In this document: positions 33,716 to 46,400 of the stretch, piece after piece
How the letters are laid out: every line of letters begins with the position of its first letter
Numbering within the stretch: the first letter of the stretch is position 1
From: Ambrosia x helenae
Taxonomy: Eukaryota > Streptophyta > Magnoliopsida > Asterales > Asteraceae
Length of the DNA: 64,000 nt
NCBI GenBank assembly: GCA_030844895.1
Contig: CM061233.1
Location: 95,255,719-95,319,718, forward strand
Reading direction: 5' to 3'
Translations under genes and position numbers: made by a program
The notes under the pieces: generated by a model
The model's database searches: none
Seen by the model: only the letters and a program-made list of their open reading frames with translations
What the model was told of the DNA's origin: nothing

Positions 33716-36055
33716 CGCTGAAGAGAGAGAGAGGAGAGAGAGAGAAAGGAATAGAGGAACCGGAAGATAAGGAGAAGTCTATGGTGGTTCCAGGCGGCGG
33801 CGTCGCCCCTGTGTACGGATCCTTTTCAGACCAAGGTAAAACCCCCTTTACAACCCACCTCTTAAAACAAGATCTGATGGTATATTGTTGTGATTGATGG
33901 TGGCAGTAGAGTTGTAGGATGGTGGTTTATCAGTATGGGTATTGGTGACCGATTGGTGGTGATGGTGGTGTTGGAGCCGTGATAGGTGGCGGCGGTGGTA
34001 TTGGTTCTGAGGTGGTCAAGGGTTCGGGTCTAGGATTCCAGATGGTGGTCCGGGTGGTTCATAACAGGGGGCTTGTATGGTGACGGTTGAGGTGTCTTTG
34101 GCGGTACTAGGGTGGTCACAGGTGGTGATGACGAATGGTTTTTGATGTCTGGGTTCGGGTCAGAGGAGACGGGTCAGCAGAGGTCAACATGGTCAACCCT
34201 CGGACAACAGAGGTTGACCAAGTCAACTGGTCAGTCAAGATGGTTTGACTGGTCAACCCAGTCAACGTTGGTCAATTTGTGTCGGACCGAAAGCGAGGTA
34301 TAACCGGACCTACAATCTCGTTAAATATAAACACTTAATATATAATCTTTGCGTGTGGGACTTGACGAGCACTACTACGAACCAAATATAAAGTCTAATA
34401 TATATATATATATATATATGATAGCATAACTAAGAACTCGGACATTTGAACTCGACACTAGGAACCTTGGCATTGCGACTTGGGACTTAAGCCCGATGAT
34501 AATTGACATGAGCTAAGTTATATAGTGAGGTATGGAACATTTGAATGCGCCTACGGAAACTTTAATTATGGGATATAGAATCGGACAAATGGACTAGAGG
34601 CGAACTATTAATATTAGAGACCTTAAACACGACGCTTTGGACATCAAGGACTTAAGACACGCTTTAGACGTAACTAACATGTATCGTATAAATATATAAA
34701 ACATTTACTAAGCTATATTAAATATCGACTTATAGATTAAGATGGATACTAGTTTGTAACAATTGGACATTGGGATTAAGATGCGGACTCGACTAGAACT
34801 AAACATGTGACACTCAAGATATGGACATTTGATAACTTGCGGACTAGTTGTACAAATATTAGATAACTCGATGCTTTGGATATTAAATACACGAACTTGG
34901 ATATTAGTTATGGACTAGATATACGACAACTACATTGGCTCTTAAAAATAAACACTTAGAACCTTGTACACATTGTTACTAATATCTCGGACACTTGGAC
35001 ATTGACATGAACACTTGACACTTAGGACTTGGACTCGACCAAGTTAACCACACATGATATGGAAACATATATAAATAATAAGCCGTACGTTCGAGCTCGT
35101 CCCCACGCGTAACCATGACCAATAGAACTGAACTCTAATAATAATGTGTGTCGACATAGGGCCCAACCAGGAGAGTGTCAGTATCCGGTACTGAGCATTC
35201 GGTTTTATAATTTGAGCTATGCAACCAGGTGAGTTTCGTGAACTCCCCTCCTTTTACTTTTACAAATGTTTTGGGGTGACGCATGCTTCTAAACTGTTTT
35301 GTACATTGTTATGGGTGTTAGTTTTACAGAGCGTGATTACTTGCTTGCTTGTTATGCATACTGAACCAGGCACTCATTAACTCTAGGATAGAGCCGACTT
35401 AATATATGGGTAGTACTACTTGGGGAAACCCCCACGCACAGTGGTCCGGCCTAGACCCGGAAACCCCCACTGAGACTGAGGGGTCGTTGCGGCATATATT
35501 TTGCCATTGGGGAACCTATGAGGCAGGATATAGGTTGGGAAGCTATGACAGTAACGGGCATAGACTTTGTTGTTACATCTAGACATGGTTAGGCATGGGC
35601 TAGGTGCCAAGGATTGAGTGGCCAGCTTGTAGAATTGTAACACCATAACCAGATGAACGTGTTGAAAACTGTTAAACTTGTTTGGAATAACTGAAACTGT
35701 TTTGATAAACTATTTTGGGCGCCTATGTAACTAAACAAACGAACTCACCAACATTATTGTTGACCCAAAACTCTTTTAAGCATGTGTTCAGGTACTGGCA
35801 TTGGAGATACGATGAATGTACGATTGCAACTCGGAGTCGCAACCAGTGGACGAACCGGAAGACGATTAAGTAACCATAGATATTACCGCGCAAGTACGAT
35901 CAGGGACTAGTTTTAGTACAACGAATTGTATTATGTAAATAAATTATATTAATAAAGTTAGTTATTTTTATACCGCTTTCGCTGTTGCTTGCATTTGCGT
36001 GAATGTTGTACCAATCTGTTATTTCGTCCAGGCCCCCTGTGGCCGGGTTGTGACA
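33185..36055. repeat. long solo LTR (2.87 kb) in LINE ORF2
   Basis: Begins TGTAACAACCCGGCAC and ends GGCCGGGTTGTGACA, flanked by GATAG (33180-33184 and 36056-36060). The LTR interrupts the reverse transcriptase reading frame exactly at that duplication. It contains a GA-rich microsatellite (33520-33760), a dense cluster of TTGAC/GTCAA words (34178-34275) and a TA tract near 34400. No internal retroelement sequence remains. Length and ends suggest a long-LTR gypsy element of the Tekay/Del kind, as inference. Confidence 0.88.
33520..33760. repeat. GA-rich microsatellite
   Basis: Runs of gagaga and agagag dominate, with a short GC-rich interruption at about 33555-33610. The arginine/glutamate-rich frames here are simple-sequence artefacts. 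Confidence 0.85.
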
Positions 36056-36060
36056 GATAG

Positions 36061-36598
36061 GCCTATAGTCTTGGAACCCGAAAGGATCGTTCTTTTTAGG
36101 TATAAGTGTAATAAATGACGGGGCACTACCCGGCTCAATCATACCCTCCGCATAAAAGTCTTGAAACAAACGAACGAAATCATCTTGAAACCCGGCCCAA
36201 CATCTTTTAAGAAACTTGAAGTTAAACCCATCCGGACCTGGCGCCTTTTCCCCACTACAATCCCACACCGCATCTTTGATCTCTTGAAGGGTAAACGGAC
36301 TACAAAGAAAATCAGCATCGGAAGCCGAGACCTTAATTAAGTAAGGGCACTCGATCTTCGGCCGAACCACCATAGGTTCGCGGAATTTCTCCTTGAAAAA
36401 CACAAAAGCAGAATCGTTAATGAAAGTAGGACTAGTCACCCATTCGCCATCTACCATCATCCCATGAATCCTCTTGCTTGACACGTTGGCACTAATGACC
36501 CCATGAAAGAAGCTCGAGTTTTCATCCCCATCTATGGCCCACTTAACCCTCGCTTTCTGTTTCAAATCCATATTTTTACGCCTATCGAACTCCAACAA
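36061..36598 (-). pseudogene. LINE ORF2, linker and start of reverse transcriptase
   Basis: The frame contains the WAIDGDENSSFFHGVI segment and the RT opening EKAPGPDGFNFKFLK, and reaches the solo LTR within the DYRPIS motif. It is one base out of frame with the endonuclease part upstream (junction about 36595). Confidence 0.88.
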
Positions 36599-37596
36599 AA
36601 GGCCTTAGCATCAGAACGCATATCTAACTCATGAGGCAACAAGTCCCTAACTTCCGCGAGAGAATCCAAATTATTTGCTTCAGCCTTCTTCTGGTTATAC
36701 ACACCATCCGTAATCGCCCTTTCCACCTTAATCCATTCCTTAATTCTATTCTTTAGGAATTTCAGCTTGGTAGTAATTGCCAAGTCCGATGGTCCCGTGA
36801 ACGAGAAACCACGACACAATCCAGCCACATAATCCACAAAGCCCGGTAGTTCAAGCCAAGAATTAAAGAAACGGAACGAGATATGCCCGAAGTCCGATGG
36901 AACCACTGAAAGAATAATCGGGCTATGGTCGGAGGCAAACCTAGACAAGGCGGTGACCGACGCCTCACCCCATTTAGCCATAAAATCGCTACGCACCAAA
37001 AACCTATCCAACTTACTCAACTTCTTTCCGTTGTCCGACATATAGGTAAACCGAAGACCCCCCATATTATATTCCTGCAAATCCGCCCTCCTAATAAATT
37101 CGTTTAAGAATTCCGCATTCGCAGCCACATACTCCGTATTATTTCGCTCATGTTGATACCTAACGTCGTTAAAGTCCCCAAACAACACCCACATACCGAC
37201 TTTTGAATCTTTAACAGACAACAAATCCTCCCATACCCTACGCCTCAACCCCGGATCGTTTGGCGCATACACATTCCCCACATTTAAAGTAACACCCGAA
37301 GCTACAAGCGTACTGGAGGTAATAAGAAAATTCTGATTCTTAACAACAGAAGAAACCTGAAAAACTGACGGATCCCATAAACTAATGATCCCCCTAGACC
37401 TCCCCTCCGCGAATACTTGATCAGGACCAAACCCAGATCTACCCCAAAGAGAATTCAAATGAAAAAAAGTACCTTCCTTTAGTTTTGACTCCTGAACACC
37501 GATAAAGTGCGACCCATGACTTGTCTTCAAACCTCTAATCCAGGATGTTTTTCTGTCATCCCGTACCCCCCGGAGATTGATGCTCAAAAAATCCAT
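36562..37596 (-). pseudogene. LINE ORF2, apurinic-like endonuclease domain
   Basis: Starts at MDFLSINLRGVRDD. It carries the endonuclease motifs GVQESKL, NVYAPND, FGDFND and SDHSPI. This enzyme nicks target DNA to prime reverse transcription. The frame runs on to a one-base shift near 36595, after which RT lies in another frame. The start codon overlaps the end of ORF1. Confidence 0.9.
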
Positions 37597-38840
37597 TGAT
37601 CACCATTAGCAACACCCTCACCATCAACCAACTCCTGTACCTGACCCACAAAACCTTCGAGATCAATACCAAAGGCAGCCCCGGCTTGTATCGTTATACG
37701 AGCTTCCGTCATCAAATCAACCTCAGTAGCCCTGTTAGAATCCAAACCATTTGGATTGTCCAGATCCGTAACGTGATTACCAGCCATCGAACGAGCAATA
37801 TCATCATTAATATTATTTCTGTTACAATGATTATTCGAATTAATATTATAATTGCCCCCCTCTCCACACGGCACCGCCGCAGGATCCATATTCAGAGGAT
37901 GGTCCCTAAATTGTGAGTGAAAGTTATTATCATTATTAGAAATATTAGGATTAATAGTAGAACTGTTAATATTATTATCATTATGTGTTATCCCAACCCC
38001 ATTCAAACCCATTGGAGGAGAACCTTTTTGGGTATCGTCCACCAAAGTGCCATCTCCAGATACCCCACCACTATCATTATTCTCCATATTTTTGTCCTGT
38101 AGCTCATTAACTCTGTCAAGGAAAGACCGATTTTGCTGGCCCAGTCCAGTACTATAATTAGTCACTTCAACATCCTCATGGTTTGGGCTTCTTGTGTGTC
38201 TTGGTCTCTTTCTAGATAACTGATTAAGGCCCAAAGCCCCCCCTAACCCACCGAAAAAGAATCAGCTTTCTTATTCAAATCAAAAAACTTTTGATTGTTC
38301 TCTGGCCCCACCTTGGTATGTGTATCCACATTTAATGCGCCTCCCCTATCCCTTTGTGTCCCTTGGAATTCCCCACCACTGTTTCTTTCCCCATGCCCAT
38401 GCATGCATACCAGAGACCTTTCGTTTCCACGATCATCAACCTCCGGTTCCATCACCACCCTGACCGGTGACACCACCATGTCGTTCCCCTCCCGCAGTTC
38501 ACCCTCCTCCAGCTCATCATCGTTGGCAACTGAACCTTCCGACACCGGTGGCCTAACAACCACCTTAGACGACAGGTTCTCCACCACATCGGACATAAAC
38601 CGGTCCTCCACCTCTGCCACCCAGATCTGGACTGAATCGCCATTCCATACCACAGTCACCTCTTCATCAATCCGTCTATCCAACTTAACGCTGACCCAAA
38701 CCTTGCCTTCAACATTATCGGCCGTTAACCAAGAGAACTCAGAATCTTTGACAACCTTGCCAAACAACTGACCAATCTTGTTGAAGAAAGGGACATCACG
38801 GAGTTGCGGAGGCATCCCACGTATCTTCACACATACTATC
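37584..38840 (-). pseudogene. LINE ORF1, C-terminal part with one frameshift
   Basis: Continues ORF1 after the solo LTR. The first block ends at 38243, next to a C/G tract, and the next block (38234-37584) is in another frame. The sequence is acidic, then Asn-rich (asparagine/aspartate runs near 37800-37990), a low-complexity tail. It overlaps the ORF2 start by 13 bases. Confidence 0.8.
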
Positions 38841-40308
38841 TGTAACACCCCAACCGACGGCGGAAACATCGGGATGTCACGTATTGATGATTGTTCAGTA
38901 GCTCGTGGTAAATAATAAATTTCAATAATTGATTTAATTACATTATATACAATTGCTCTACAAGAATTCGTACATCAAAATGAATAATACTATGTACACA
39001 TCTTCAAGCATTAACTCAAATCTTCAAGCAAGTAGAACCTAAAACATGTTAAGTTTGAAAATATTTTGGGTCAACAAAAGTTGGTGAGAATACATAGGTT
39101 TTCGAATATAATAGATAACAATAGTTTGTACAACAATCACAGTTGTATAATGATAGAGTATGAGTCCGACATGTAACAATGCGTCTTTGTACAATCAAAC
39201 CTTGTGTCGACTGAGACCTAACTCGCAAGTTAGTAAAAGTGTAACTGTTATCGATCATCCCTGAATTTATGCGGGGGGATGGGTTTGTCAGACCTATAGC
39301 GCTATAATCTAAACAGGCGGCTTGATCAATGTTAATGATTGTACTGTGTCTTTTTGTTACAGTCAAATGATAGAATGAGTAAATGATAGTGTAATTGAAT
39401 CACAAGTTTCAAAAATGTAAGAATGAGTAAATGATAGTGTATAAAATGTTTAAACATGTTTCACCCCAAAATGTAAAACAGAAAAATGGGTTATGTAAAC
39501 TCACCTTAGCAAAATGTTAAGTCTCGTGAAAATAGAATAAGTGCAGCCCAACGATGCCAAGTATTACCCTATAATTAAGGTAATAAATAGTCTAAGTCTT
39601 TCTAGTCTACAAGTATTTTCTAGGGTTTCGATTTTGGGGATAGGTATTCGTTTAATTATTAATTAAAGTGTTTAATAAAAGAAATTCGATAAATAGATAA
39701 ACAAAAGTCTTTTTGTAGACTTTAGATTAAAGATGGTCACATTATAAGGTTTTAAGTATAAAAATAATTTTTATAAAATTATTTTCTTAAAAATAGAATA
39801 TTTTGTCTATTTATTTCTATTTTTCCAAAATATAACTTTAATATCTAAAAATATTAAAATTAAATAATTTTTAAATTAAAATTTGTATTTCTGTTCTAAA
39901 TGGACAGAAATAATTTATATAAAATTTTGGTGCAAAAATATTGAAAAATGAATTTATTATGATTTATTTATGATTAAAATAACAAAAATCGATTAAAAAT
40001 ATTAAATAAATGATTTTTCAGAAATAAAAATCATCTCTGGAATGTTTATTATTTTATAAACTTAGAATAATTTTTGTAGAATTTTATAAAATCATTTTGA
40101 TATTTTTATAGAATTTTATAATTATAATAGAATAATCTTGAAATATTTATTATATATAATAAATAAATAATTTTTAGAAAACTAAAAATTGTATGATGAA
40201 CTTTTCTATTAGAACATCATAAAATATTTTTTGTAGAATTTATAAAGAAATTTTAGTATTTTAAAACCATTTTTAAAATAATAAAGAATATATAAGTAAT
40301 AAAGGTTT

Positions 40309-40400
40309 TTAAAAAAAAGGTTTGTGTGTGCTATGGCTAGAACCCGCATCAAACCCGGGTCGGGTTTTTAAATCACAAGCCCAGACCAGTTGGTCTGGAC
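40309..40400 (-). other. tRNA-like module in the solo LTR
   Basis: On the minus strand an A-box-like cagaccaactgg (40386-40397) is followed by a weak B-box-like gggttctagcc (40335-40345) and then a T run (40309-40318). A module sits at the same place in the related LTR, at 53825-53915. Confidence 0.5.
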
Positions 40401-40469
40401 TCTGAGAACGAATATTCTAGGTTTGAAATTAATTATATATGTTATCAAATCTGTTTTCAATAAATAAGA

Positions 40470-40560
40470 AAAAAAAGAACAATTATGCGGGACTCGAACC
40501 CTGGCCTTGTGGCCGGTTCGTGTGTTAGACAAAAGAGGCCACACCAACTGATCTGTTGAT
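40470..40560 (-). other. tRNA-like module in the solo LTR
   Basis: On the minus strand cagatcagttgg (A-box-like, 40544-40555) is followed by GGTTCGAGTCC (B box, 40490-40500) and a T run (about 40469-40477). No matching module is seen in the related LTR copy. Confidence 0.6.
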
Positions 40561-41162
40561 CAGTTGGTGATGAATATGGTTCTGAAATAAATAAATAAAG
40601 AAGTCTGCAGAATCGTGTTTATCCCCAATTCAATCGCATCGAGCCCTAGTTTTTCAATAATCAAAATTAACAAACAATAACCCGATTATTCATGGGGTTA
40701 TTGTTGTCTGGGGGCCGATTAACAAAACCAATCAAAAACATTACACTTATAAATTGAAATCGTGAATAAGAGGCTCGGTCAAACTTCAAGTCAAACGCGA
40801 ACCCAAAGAGGATCAAGACGAGTTTTACAGAAGAAATTGAGGGTAGGGAGAGAGTGTTCGGCGATTGTAGATGAAGATTGAGGGTCCAATTTATATTGAA
40901 ATGTTCGGGTGTTCGAATTGGTAAGGTTTGACTCGAGTTCAATCATAAACGCGTGATTGACAATAATATGGTATGTTATAATGACAATTAAGCTTGTATA
41001 ATACGCGAAATGGGTCAGACACATCAATTCTTGTTTACCATAATTGGATTAAAACGCGGATTGATGTTAATTATGGATGATTATCGTCACAGTTGACTTT
41101 CCAAGTCAACTGTTACGTTTTAATAACCCTATATAATTATAATGCTTGAGATATGAAACAAG

Positions 41163-41253
41163 CATCTGGTGTAGCCCAGATGGTTGTCTGTGTGTGTTAA
41201 ACTGAACCGGCCTAGGGCACAGGTTCGAACCCCGGCTGAGGCATTATTTTTTT
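41163..41253 (+). other. tRNA-like module near the end of the solo LTR
   Basis: tagcccagatgg (41172-41183) fits the A box at 11 of 12 positions, GGTTCGAACCC (41222-41232) fits the B box, and a seven-T run follows at 41247-41253. The same arrangement occurs at 54528-54608. Confidence 0.65.
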
Positions 41254-41418
41254 AACAATTAAATTCCCACTTTAATAATAATATATACTCATAGTATAGT
41301 TCTAAAAGTCCAAAAGCGTCACGAAATATTTTTAAAGGGCACGATAATGATAAAAATTCGGCGTTTTATTAATAATAGCCGTAACGTACATAGTATTAAA
41401 TGCGAAATGTTACACTAT

Positions 41419-42177
41419 CCTTTCATATTCCAACAATTTTCCATTCCACAATTCAGCCGAGTGAAGCAAAGTGCCCCATAATTCCTCCTTTCTTTCAATG
41501 AACTCGAGAGCAGTTCGCTTATCCCTGAACACAAACATTACCTTCAAACCCCCTATAAGACTCACCGGGCTTTCCTCATACCCTCCAGACCTCATCATAT
41601 TCATGATGTTCAAAAGTGCCTTAGCATCCTTAGCTTCACTGATCATCGTTCTCATAATGCAATGTTCCGGGAACATCGCACCCCTTTCATTAATCACCAA
41701 AACTTTAGTAGACGATGCTTACGGACCAGCTACACCTGTGGTTGCCTCCCTGAACGTGACCCCAGCCACCTTATTTACCGGCACATACCTAGCCGTCGGA
41801 TTAGACGAAGGCCCAGGATGGCCCTTCTGCTGACCCACCGGTTGATTAGTTATTCTCCGGTGATCTTTCCCGAACTTCGCAACCGAAACACCCACCTTGG
41901 CTTCAAAAATCTTTATGGTATTCATGTTTTTCAGGACCTCGTTGACGTTCTTAACCCCCAGGTATCTCACAAAACCAAACCAATTCCCCCTTGCATCCTT
42001 CTTCCTCGTCACGTACGCGTCTTTAACTATCCCGTGTGGTTGAAAAGCTTTCCAAAGCAATGAATCCGTCACCCCACTAGGCAGATTTGAGATAAAGAAG
42101 GTTGTTATTGGCCTAGGATCAGTTACACCCCGGTTGAATTTAGCTCGCCGGAAATCGATGTCTCTTCGGCTCCTCAT
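41419..42177 (-). pseudogene. LINE ORF1, N-terminal RRM part
   Basis: The likely start is MRSRRDIDF near 42177, after a poly-A (plus-strand T) tract. It contains an RNA-recognition motif (TTFFISNLPSGVTD...WFGFVRYL), the RNA-binding domain typical of plant L1 ORF1. An in-frame TAA at 41719-41721 interrupts it; the same frame then reads on to the solo LTR at 41414. Sequence beyond the LTR continues from 38840. Confidence 0.88.
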
Positions 42178-42237
42178 CGAGAGAAATTTTTTTTTTTTTT
42201 TTTTTTTTTGTGAATATAATATCAATTGATCAATACT

Positions 42238-42867
42238 ACATTAACAATATAAATCATGATTCAACAAGACTTATGCAGTCATAAGCTGGCATAATTACTA
42301 AAGAAAAAATAAAGTTGAACTTCATGGGAGCATTTTTCAACTCGGTTACAAAAGAATGGATTCATGGTAACCCTAACACGTACGCGGAAGTTCAACTTTC
42401 AATGCATGAGGTACAAATTACTATAGAATGGCTTCTCTAGTCTTAGCTCTCGACTCCACATTTCATGGAAGTGTTGTGTTGATCCTATTTAGCAAGTTCA
42501 GTACAAAAATGGAAAAAAAAGGACACATGGTCGGGCCACCGTTGATTTTTAAGATTGTTAACCTGCAAAAAAGAACAATTACCATAACTATTCAAGAGAT
42601 ACATATACATATACATGCGAATATAGGCAGGTTATACCAAAATATTCCTTTAGTTTATCCAATAATTGAAGATTGAACCTAATAAGGGAATGGAGATGGA
42701 GAATGAAGGGTTGGGTTGATTTAGGGTTGATCATTACACATTTACACTTTTGGTCCAATTCGTTTTGGGTAACCATGTGAACACGTCACCTGTAAACTCG
42801 TATGACCCACCAATACCTTGCTAACAAATGGGATCAGGTAAAACACATAACTTAGGTGTCAGGACTT
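42238..42867. other. spacer downstream of the glucosidase II beta gene
   Basis: No coding region is recognised. The distal part may include 3' flank of the gene, but no polyadenylation site could be fixed. Confidence 0.4.
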
Positions 42868-43188
42868 GGGGGCTGTTTGGTTGATTAAGTGCTGAATCAT
42901 TAAGAAGTCTGAATGGTTAAAAGGGTCTGAATGGTTAAGTGCTGAATCATTAAGTGTTGTTTTATTCGACCTCTAAATGGTTAGTCTTCTTGTCCCACAT
43001 TGGTAGGGGAAGTAAAAATAGATTCATTCAATGCTTAATGGTTCAGCAACATCCCAAGTCTTAATGGTTCAACCTTAACCATTCCATTCAGATGCTGAAA
43101 CAAACACACTGAATGAGTTGAATGCTGAATCATTCAGCGCTGAATGATTCAGATGCTCATTAAGAGCCTTACTTAAACAAACACGCCC
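42868..43188. mobile_element. MITE with GGGCTGTTTGG ends
   Basis: The left end gggggctgtttgg and the right end caaacacgccc form imperfect inverted repeats. The interior repeats gctgaatcatt and aatggtt words in both orientations. The flanks aggactt and atgactt share six of seven bases, suggesting a short duplication. It resembles common plant MITEs that begin GGGCTGTTTGG. It lies in the 3' flank of the gene. Confidence 0.6.
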
Positions 43189-43452
43189 ATGACTTAAAGA
43201 GTTTAAAACCCATATAACCCGATCTCTTTTTAAGTTAGTTTTTATTGTTTGACCAATTAGAGATTAAACTTGAACAGAAACGAATCATTCATCAAGTCGA
43301 TTAGATCAAAATTGGTGCCTCTAAAATGAATGAAGATTTAAACTCGTTCATTTGCTTCTCATTTTCACATTGACTTTTGTTAGACCCGAGAGAAAATAAA
43401 GGCTGTTAACTTACATTGGAGCAAGAGGTGTCTTCTATAGTCTATAGAAGAT
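43189..43452 (-). other. probable 3' untranslated region of the glucosidase II beta gene
   Basis: This AT-rich stretch lies directly downstream of the stop at 43453. It has no coding content. The transcript end is not determined. Confidence 0.45.
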
Positions 43453-46400
43453 TCAAAGCTCGTCATGACCTTGAGGTTGATCCTTGTTCACCGCTTCTAG
43501 TTTATCTTCTAGTTCCTGTAACGCCGCCCAAATACAATTAGAAGATCCAATACAGAGAGAGCAATATATGGAAAACGGGTTGGGTCAGGCCAACCCACAA
43601 ACATTTCTGTCTTAACTATATTAAAAAAAAAAAAAAAACTATTTATTTTCATGATAATCTAACTTTTTTAGTAAAGTCTTTTTGGAGGTCAGTTATAAAT
43701 AACCAATATCAACCCATTTATAGGTAAACGGGTCAAGATTGTCAACTATAGTCAACATGATGAAGGACATACCTTGAGTCTCCCTTCCTGGCAAAGGGCT
43801 GGAGTAGTTAACAATGCCGAGTATCTGCAGCAAAAATAAAGATTTTTAGGTCCGCATTTTTAGGAGCGTAAGTACGGGCCTTGGGTTTTCCTCATAGTCT
43901 GGAGGAGGTTTAAAGAGAGAATCTTACTCGCAACGGCTTGGTTCATCTATATCAGCAAGTTCAACTTTCGACCCACATCTTAATCTGACCTGTTACATGT
44001 TGAGAAAGAAAAAAACATGAAATATTGTTCTGAATCAACCCCCCTATATGGCTTCTGGAGTTCTGGAGGAATATATGTTCCTGATGTCAGTCTCATATTA
44101 ATCCAACTCTAAACAGTAGAATGATATAATTGACTACAACAGAATAGAACTAAATTAGATTAGATGCCTACATTGTACTTCATGACTGAAAAAAAACGAA
44201 TTTAATATAACATAACGATATTGAATATTGATGTTAGATACCGTTAAGCTTCTCTGCGGCCCATTCCAACATTTGTCTCCATTTGAAAAGAGCATGACTC
44301 TGCGTGACTCCTCAAATTTATCCCATTGCCTACACACATAAAAAAGAGGAATTTATACTTACTAACAAATTAAGAAAACACTACTCAAAACGTTGTAAAA
44401 ATCCAAATTCAAGTGACAGTTTAATGGAAAAATAAACACAAAACACCTACCCCAAACGAGTTGTGCTGTGTCCCTCCTCTTGAGTGGCTTCCTTAAAAGG
44501 ACAGACTTTGTACACATACCTGCAGCAGGTATAAAAGCACAGAAAAAATAAAACACCAAATTCAACATATGGTTAAAGAACTCAAAATTCAGCATAGAAT
44601 AGCTATATGAAGTTTATAACTTGTTTTCTTTTATCTCAAAACATTGACCGTATAAGGAATAGAACTCCTTCTCTGGACCTGTAATATCAACAATTGATAA
44701 TTATAAACTATTACAGAAGAAGAAGCAATTTTTAATTTTAGGGACAAGTTTTCCAAATAAAAAAAAAAGGATAAAAACTTACCAAAGTCATGTCCTAGCT
44801 TTTTCGTTAAACTCGATATTCTTGATTGTATTTTAGATAGCTTCCCACTGGCATCATTGTATTCTTTTCGTACATTTTCAGAATCTAAATACGAAAAAAT
44901 AAATAATGATTCTTGTGGACTTACGAATGTCTTTATATTCACATGAATAAAGAATGTTCATTTTTACCAGACGTATCCACTGGGGTCTGAAAAGGGTTAA
45001 CCGCCTCAATAAACTTCCGCACAGTTTGTTGAATCTTCTCCAACCATGATGGATTGCTTGAGCTTTCCATATCTTACGCACAATGTAAATTTGGAAATAA
45101 CAAATTCAAAATAAATGACAGTGAACTAATGAGAGGTGGAAACATTGGCAGGTTGGGCAATACATCAAAGTGGTATTTATTTTGGTACAGGTTTGGTTCC
45201 GTTGGGAACTTGGGGCAAATCACAAACACTTTTTTATCCATTTTATTATTTTACAAATATTAATAATTTTACGTGCTAAATATGATTAAAAAGTAAAAAA
45301 CCAATGCTATTTTTAGCTGATAAATACTTTTTGTATATTTTAACCCATTTGCCATGTTTCAATTTTAGTTAAATCCTTAAACTTAGGCCATTTGACACAT
45401 CAGTATAACCCAAATCAACCCATTTATAGGTAAAAGGGTCACAACTGCCACGTCTAAAATTAACGCATACATGGAGATCACAATTAACATTTATTCACCT
45501 GACATGTCAATTTCGTCATCTGATTCGTATTTGTGGGAACCACTGGAATCGTCATCTCCAACGTCATTCATGTGATCATCATCCTCATATTTATGACGTT
45601 CTTCCTCCGTTTCCGTATCATAGCCATATTCCTCATCATGTGCATTATCAGATGTATCATCGTATTCATCATCATTGTCATCATCATGGTGCCTAGCAGT
45701 GCCTGCATCTTCCTCGTGTTCCTCAGATTTTTTCCCTGTCCAACGTGAACCAATCACACGACCCAACTCTTCCCTTGATAACGAGTTGGTATCTTCAGAT
45801 GCATCTTCTTCCTGAAAAAGGTAGGGGTGATATGCGAAGATTGCTTATTAATCGTCAGAAAAGTCAATTTGTGGTATGCGTAAAGGTTACATGTAACCAA
45901 AGAGTCCTATACTAAATGACAAAAGCGAAAGGCAAACAATAAAACATGGATCATAGTCTGATGAATTCCAGGTTAACAAAACTAAAGAACTGAGCAATTG
46001 TTACAACTACTCAAAATGACAAACAACGTACCTTACTTCCAGGCGCATGAGAATGATCATATTCATGTGCAGCGCTAGATAATTCCTCGGGATCATGTTC
46101 ATGTGCAACTTCAGATGGTTCCTCGTTGTCTTCAGCATGCTATACAAATATAAACAGTTCAATAAACATAACTAGTATTTTAAAACACAAAAGATATCAG
46201 TGGAGACTGGGGAATAACATAAATTTTAACAAGTACCTCCTCTTCCATATTGTCAATAGATGCATCCCCATCATCATTGTGGGCCACTGCAGCCTCAATA
46301 TCATCAGCAGGGGCTTTATTTAGATCCTATTATAAGAAACACAGTGAGAAAATCAGAACAACAAATTAAGTAGCAAAGAACAAACAGACATCAACAGATG

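Larger units (their letters stand above)
38841..41414 (-). repeat. long solo LTR (2.57 kb) with tRNA-like modules in LINE ORF1
   Basis: Begins TGTAACACCCCAACCG and ends AAATGTTACA, flanked by CTATC on both sides (38836-38840 and 41415-41419). It is clearly related to 52292-54775, which borders gypsy integrase on the minus strand; by that comparison this LTR is also minus-oriented. The middle (39640-40320) is very AT-rich. Three tRNA-like modules lie in its second half. Confidence 0.9.
30972..42226 (-). mobile_element. L1-type LINE, full length, split by two solo LTRs
   Basis: It is flanked by the 11-bp duplication TGATCAATACT (30961-30971 and 42227-42237). The 3' end, at the low coordinates, has a short A tail (T run on the plus strand). 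ORF1 carries an RRM; ORF2 carries an endonuclease and a reverse transcriptase. Without the two LTR insertions it is about 5.8 kb, the usual size of a plant L1. ORF1 has one in-frame stop and one frameshift; ORF2 has one frameshift. Both LTRs entered coding sequence, so the LINE is older than both. Confidence 0.93.

Noticed and set aside
33428..33721. Arg/Glu-rich frame in the solo LTR
   Set aside because: It is simple-sequence GA microsatellite, not a protein.
34320..35150. Loose repetition of ggacttgg and gacatt words in the solo LTR
   Set aside because: No fixed period or conserved unit could be found; it was treated as low-complexity LTR sequence.
41163..41253. Possible genuine tRNA gene
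   Set aside because: A and B boxes and a T run are present, but no complete cloverleaf or plausible anticodon arm could be drawn; described as tRNA-like only.
45533..45748. Hydrophobic plus-strand frame that looks like a membrane protein
   Set aside because: It is the complement of the acidic exon 8 of glucosidase II beta; Asp/Glu codons read as Ile/Phe/Val on the other strand.
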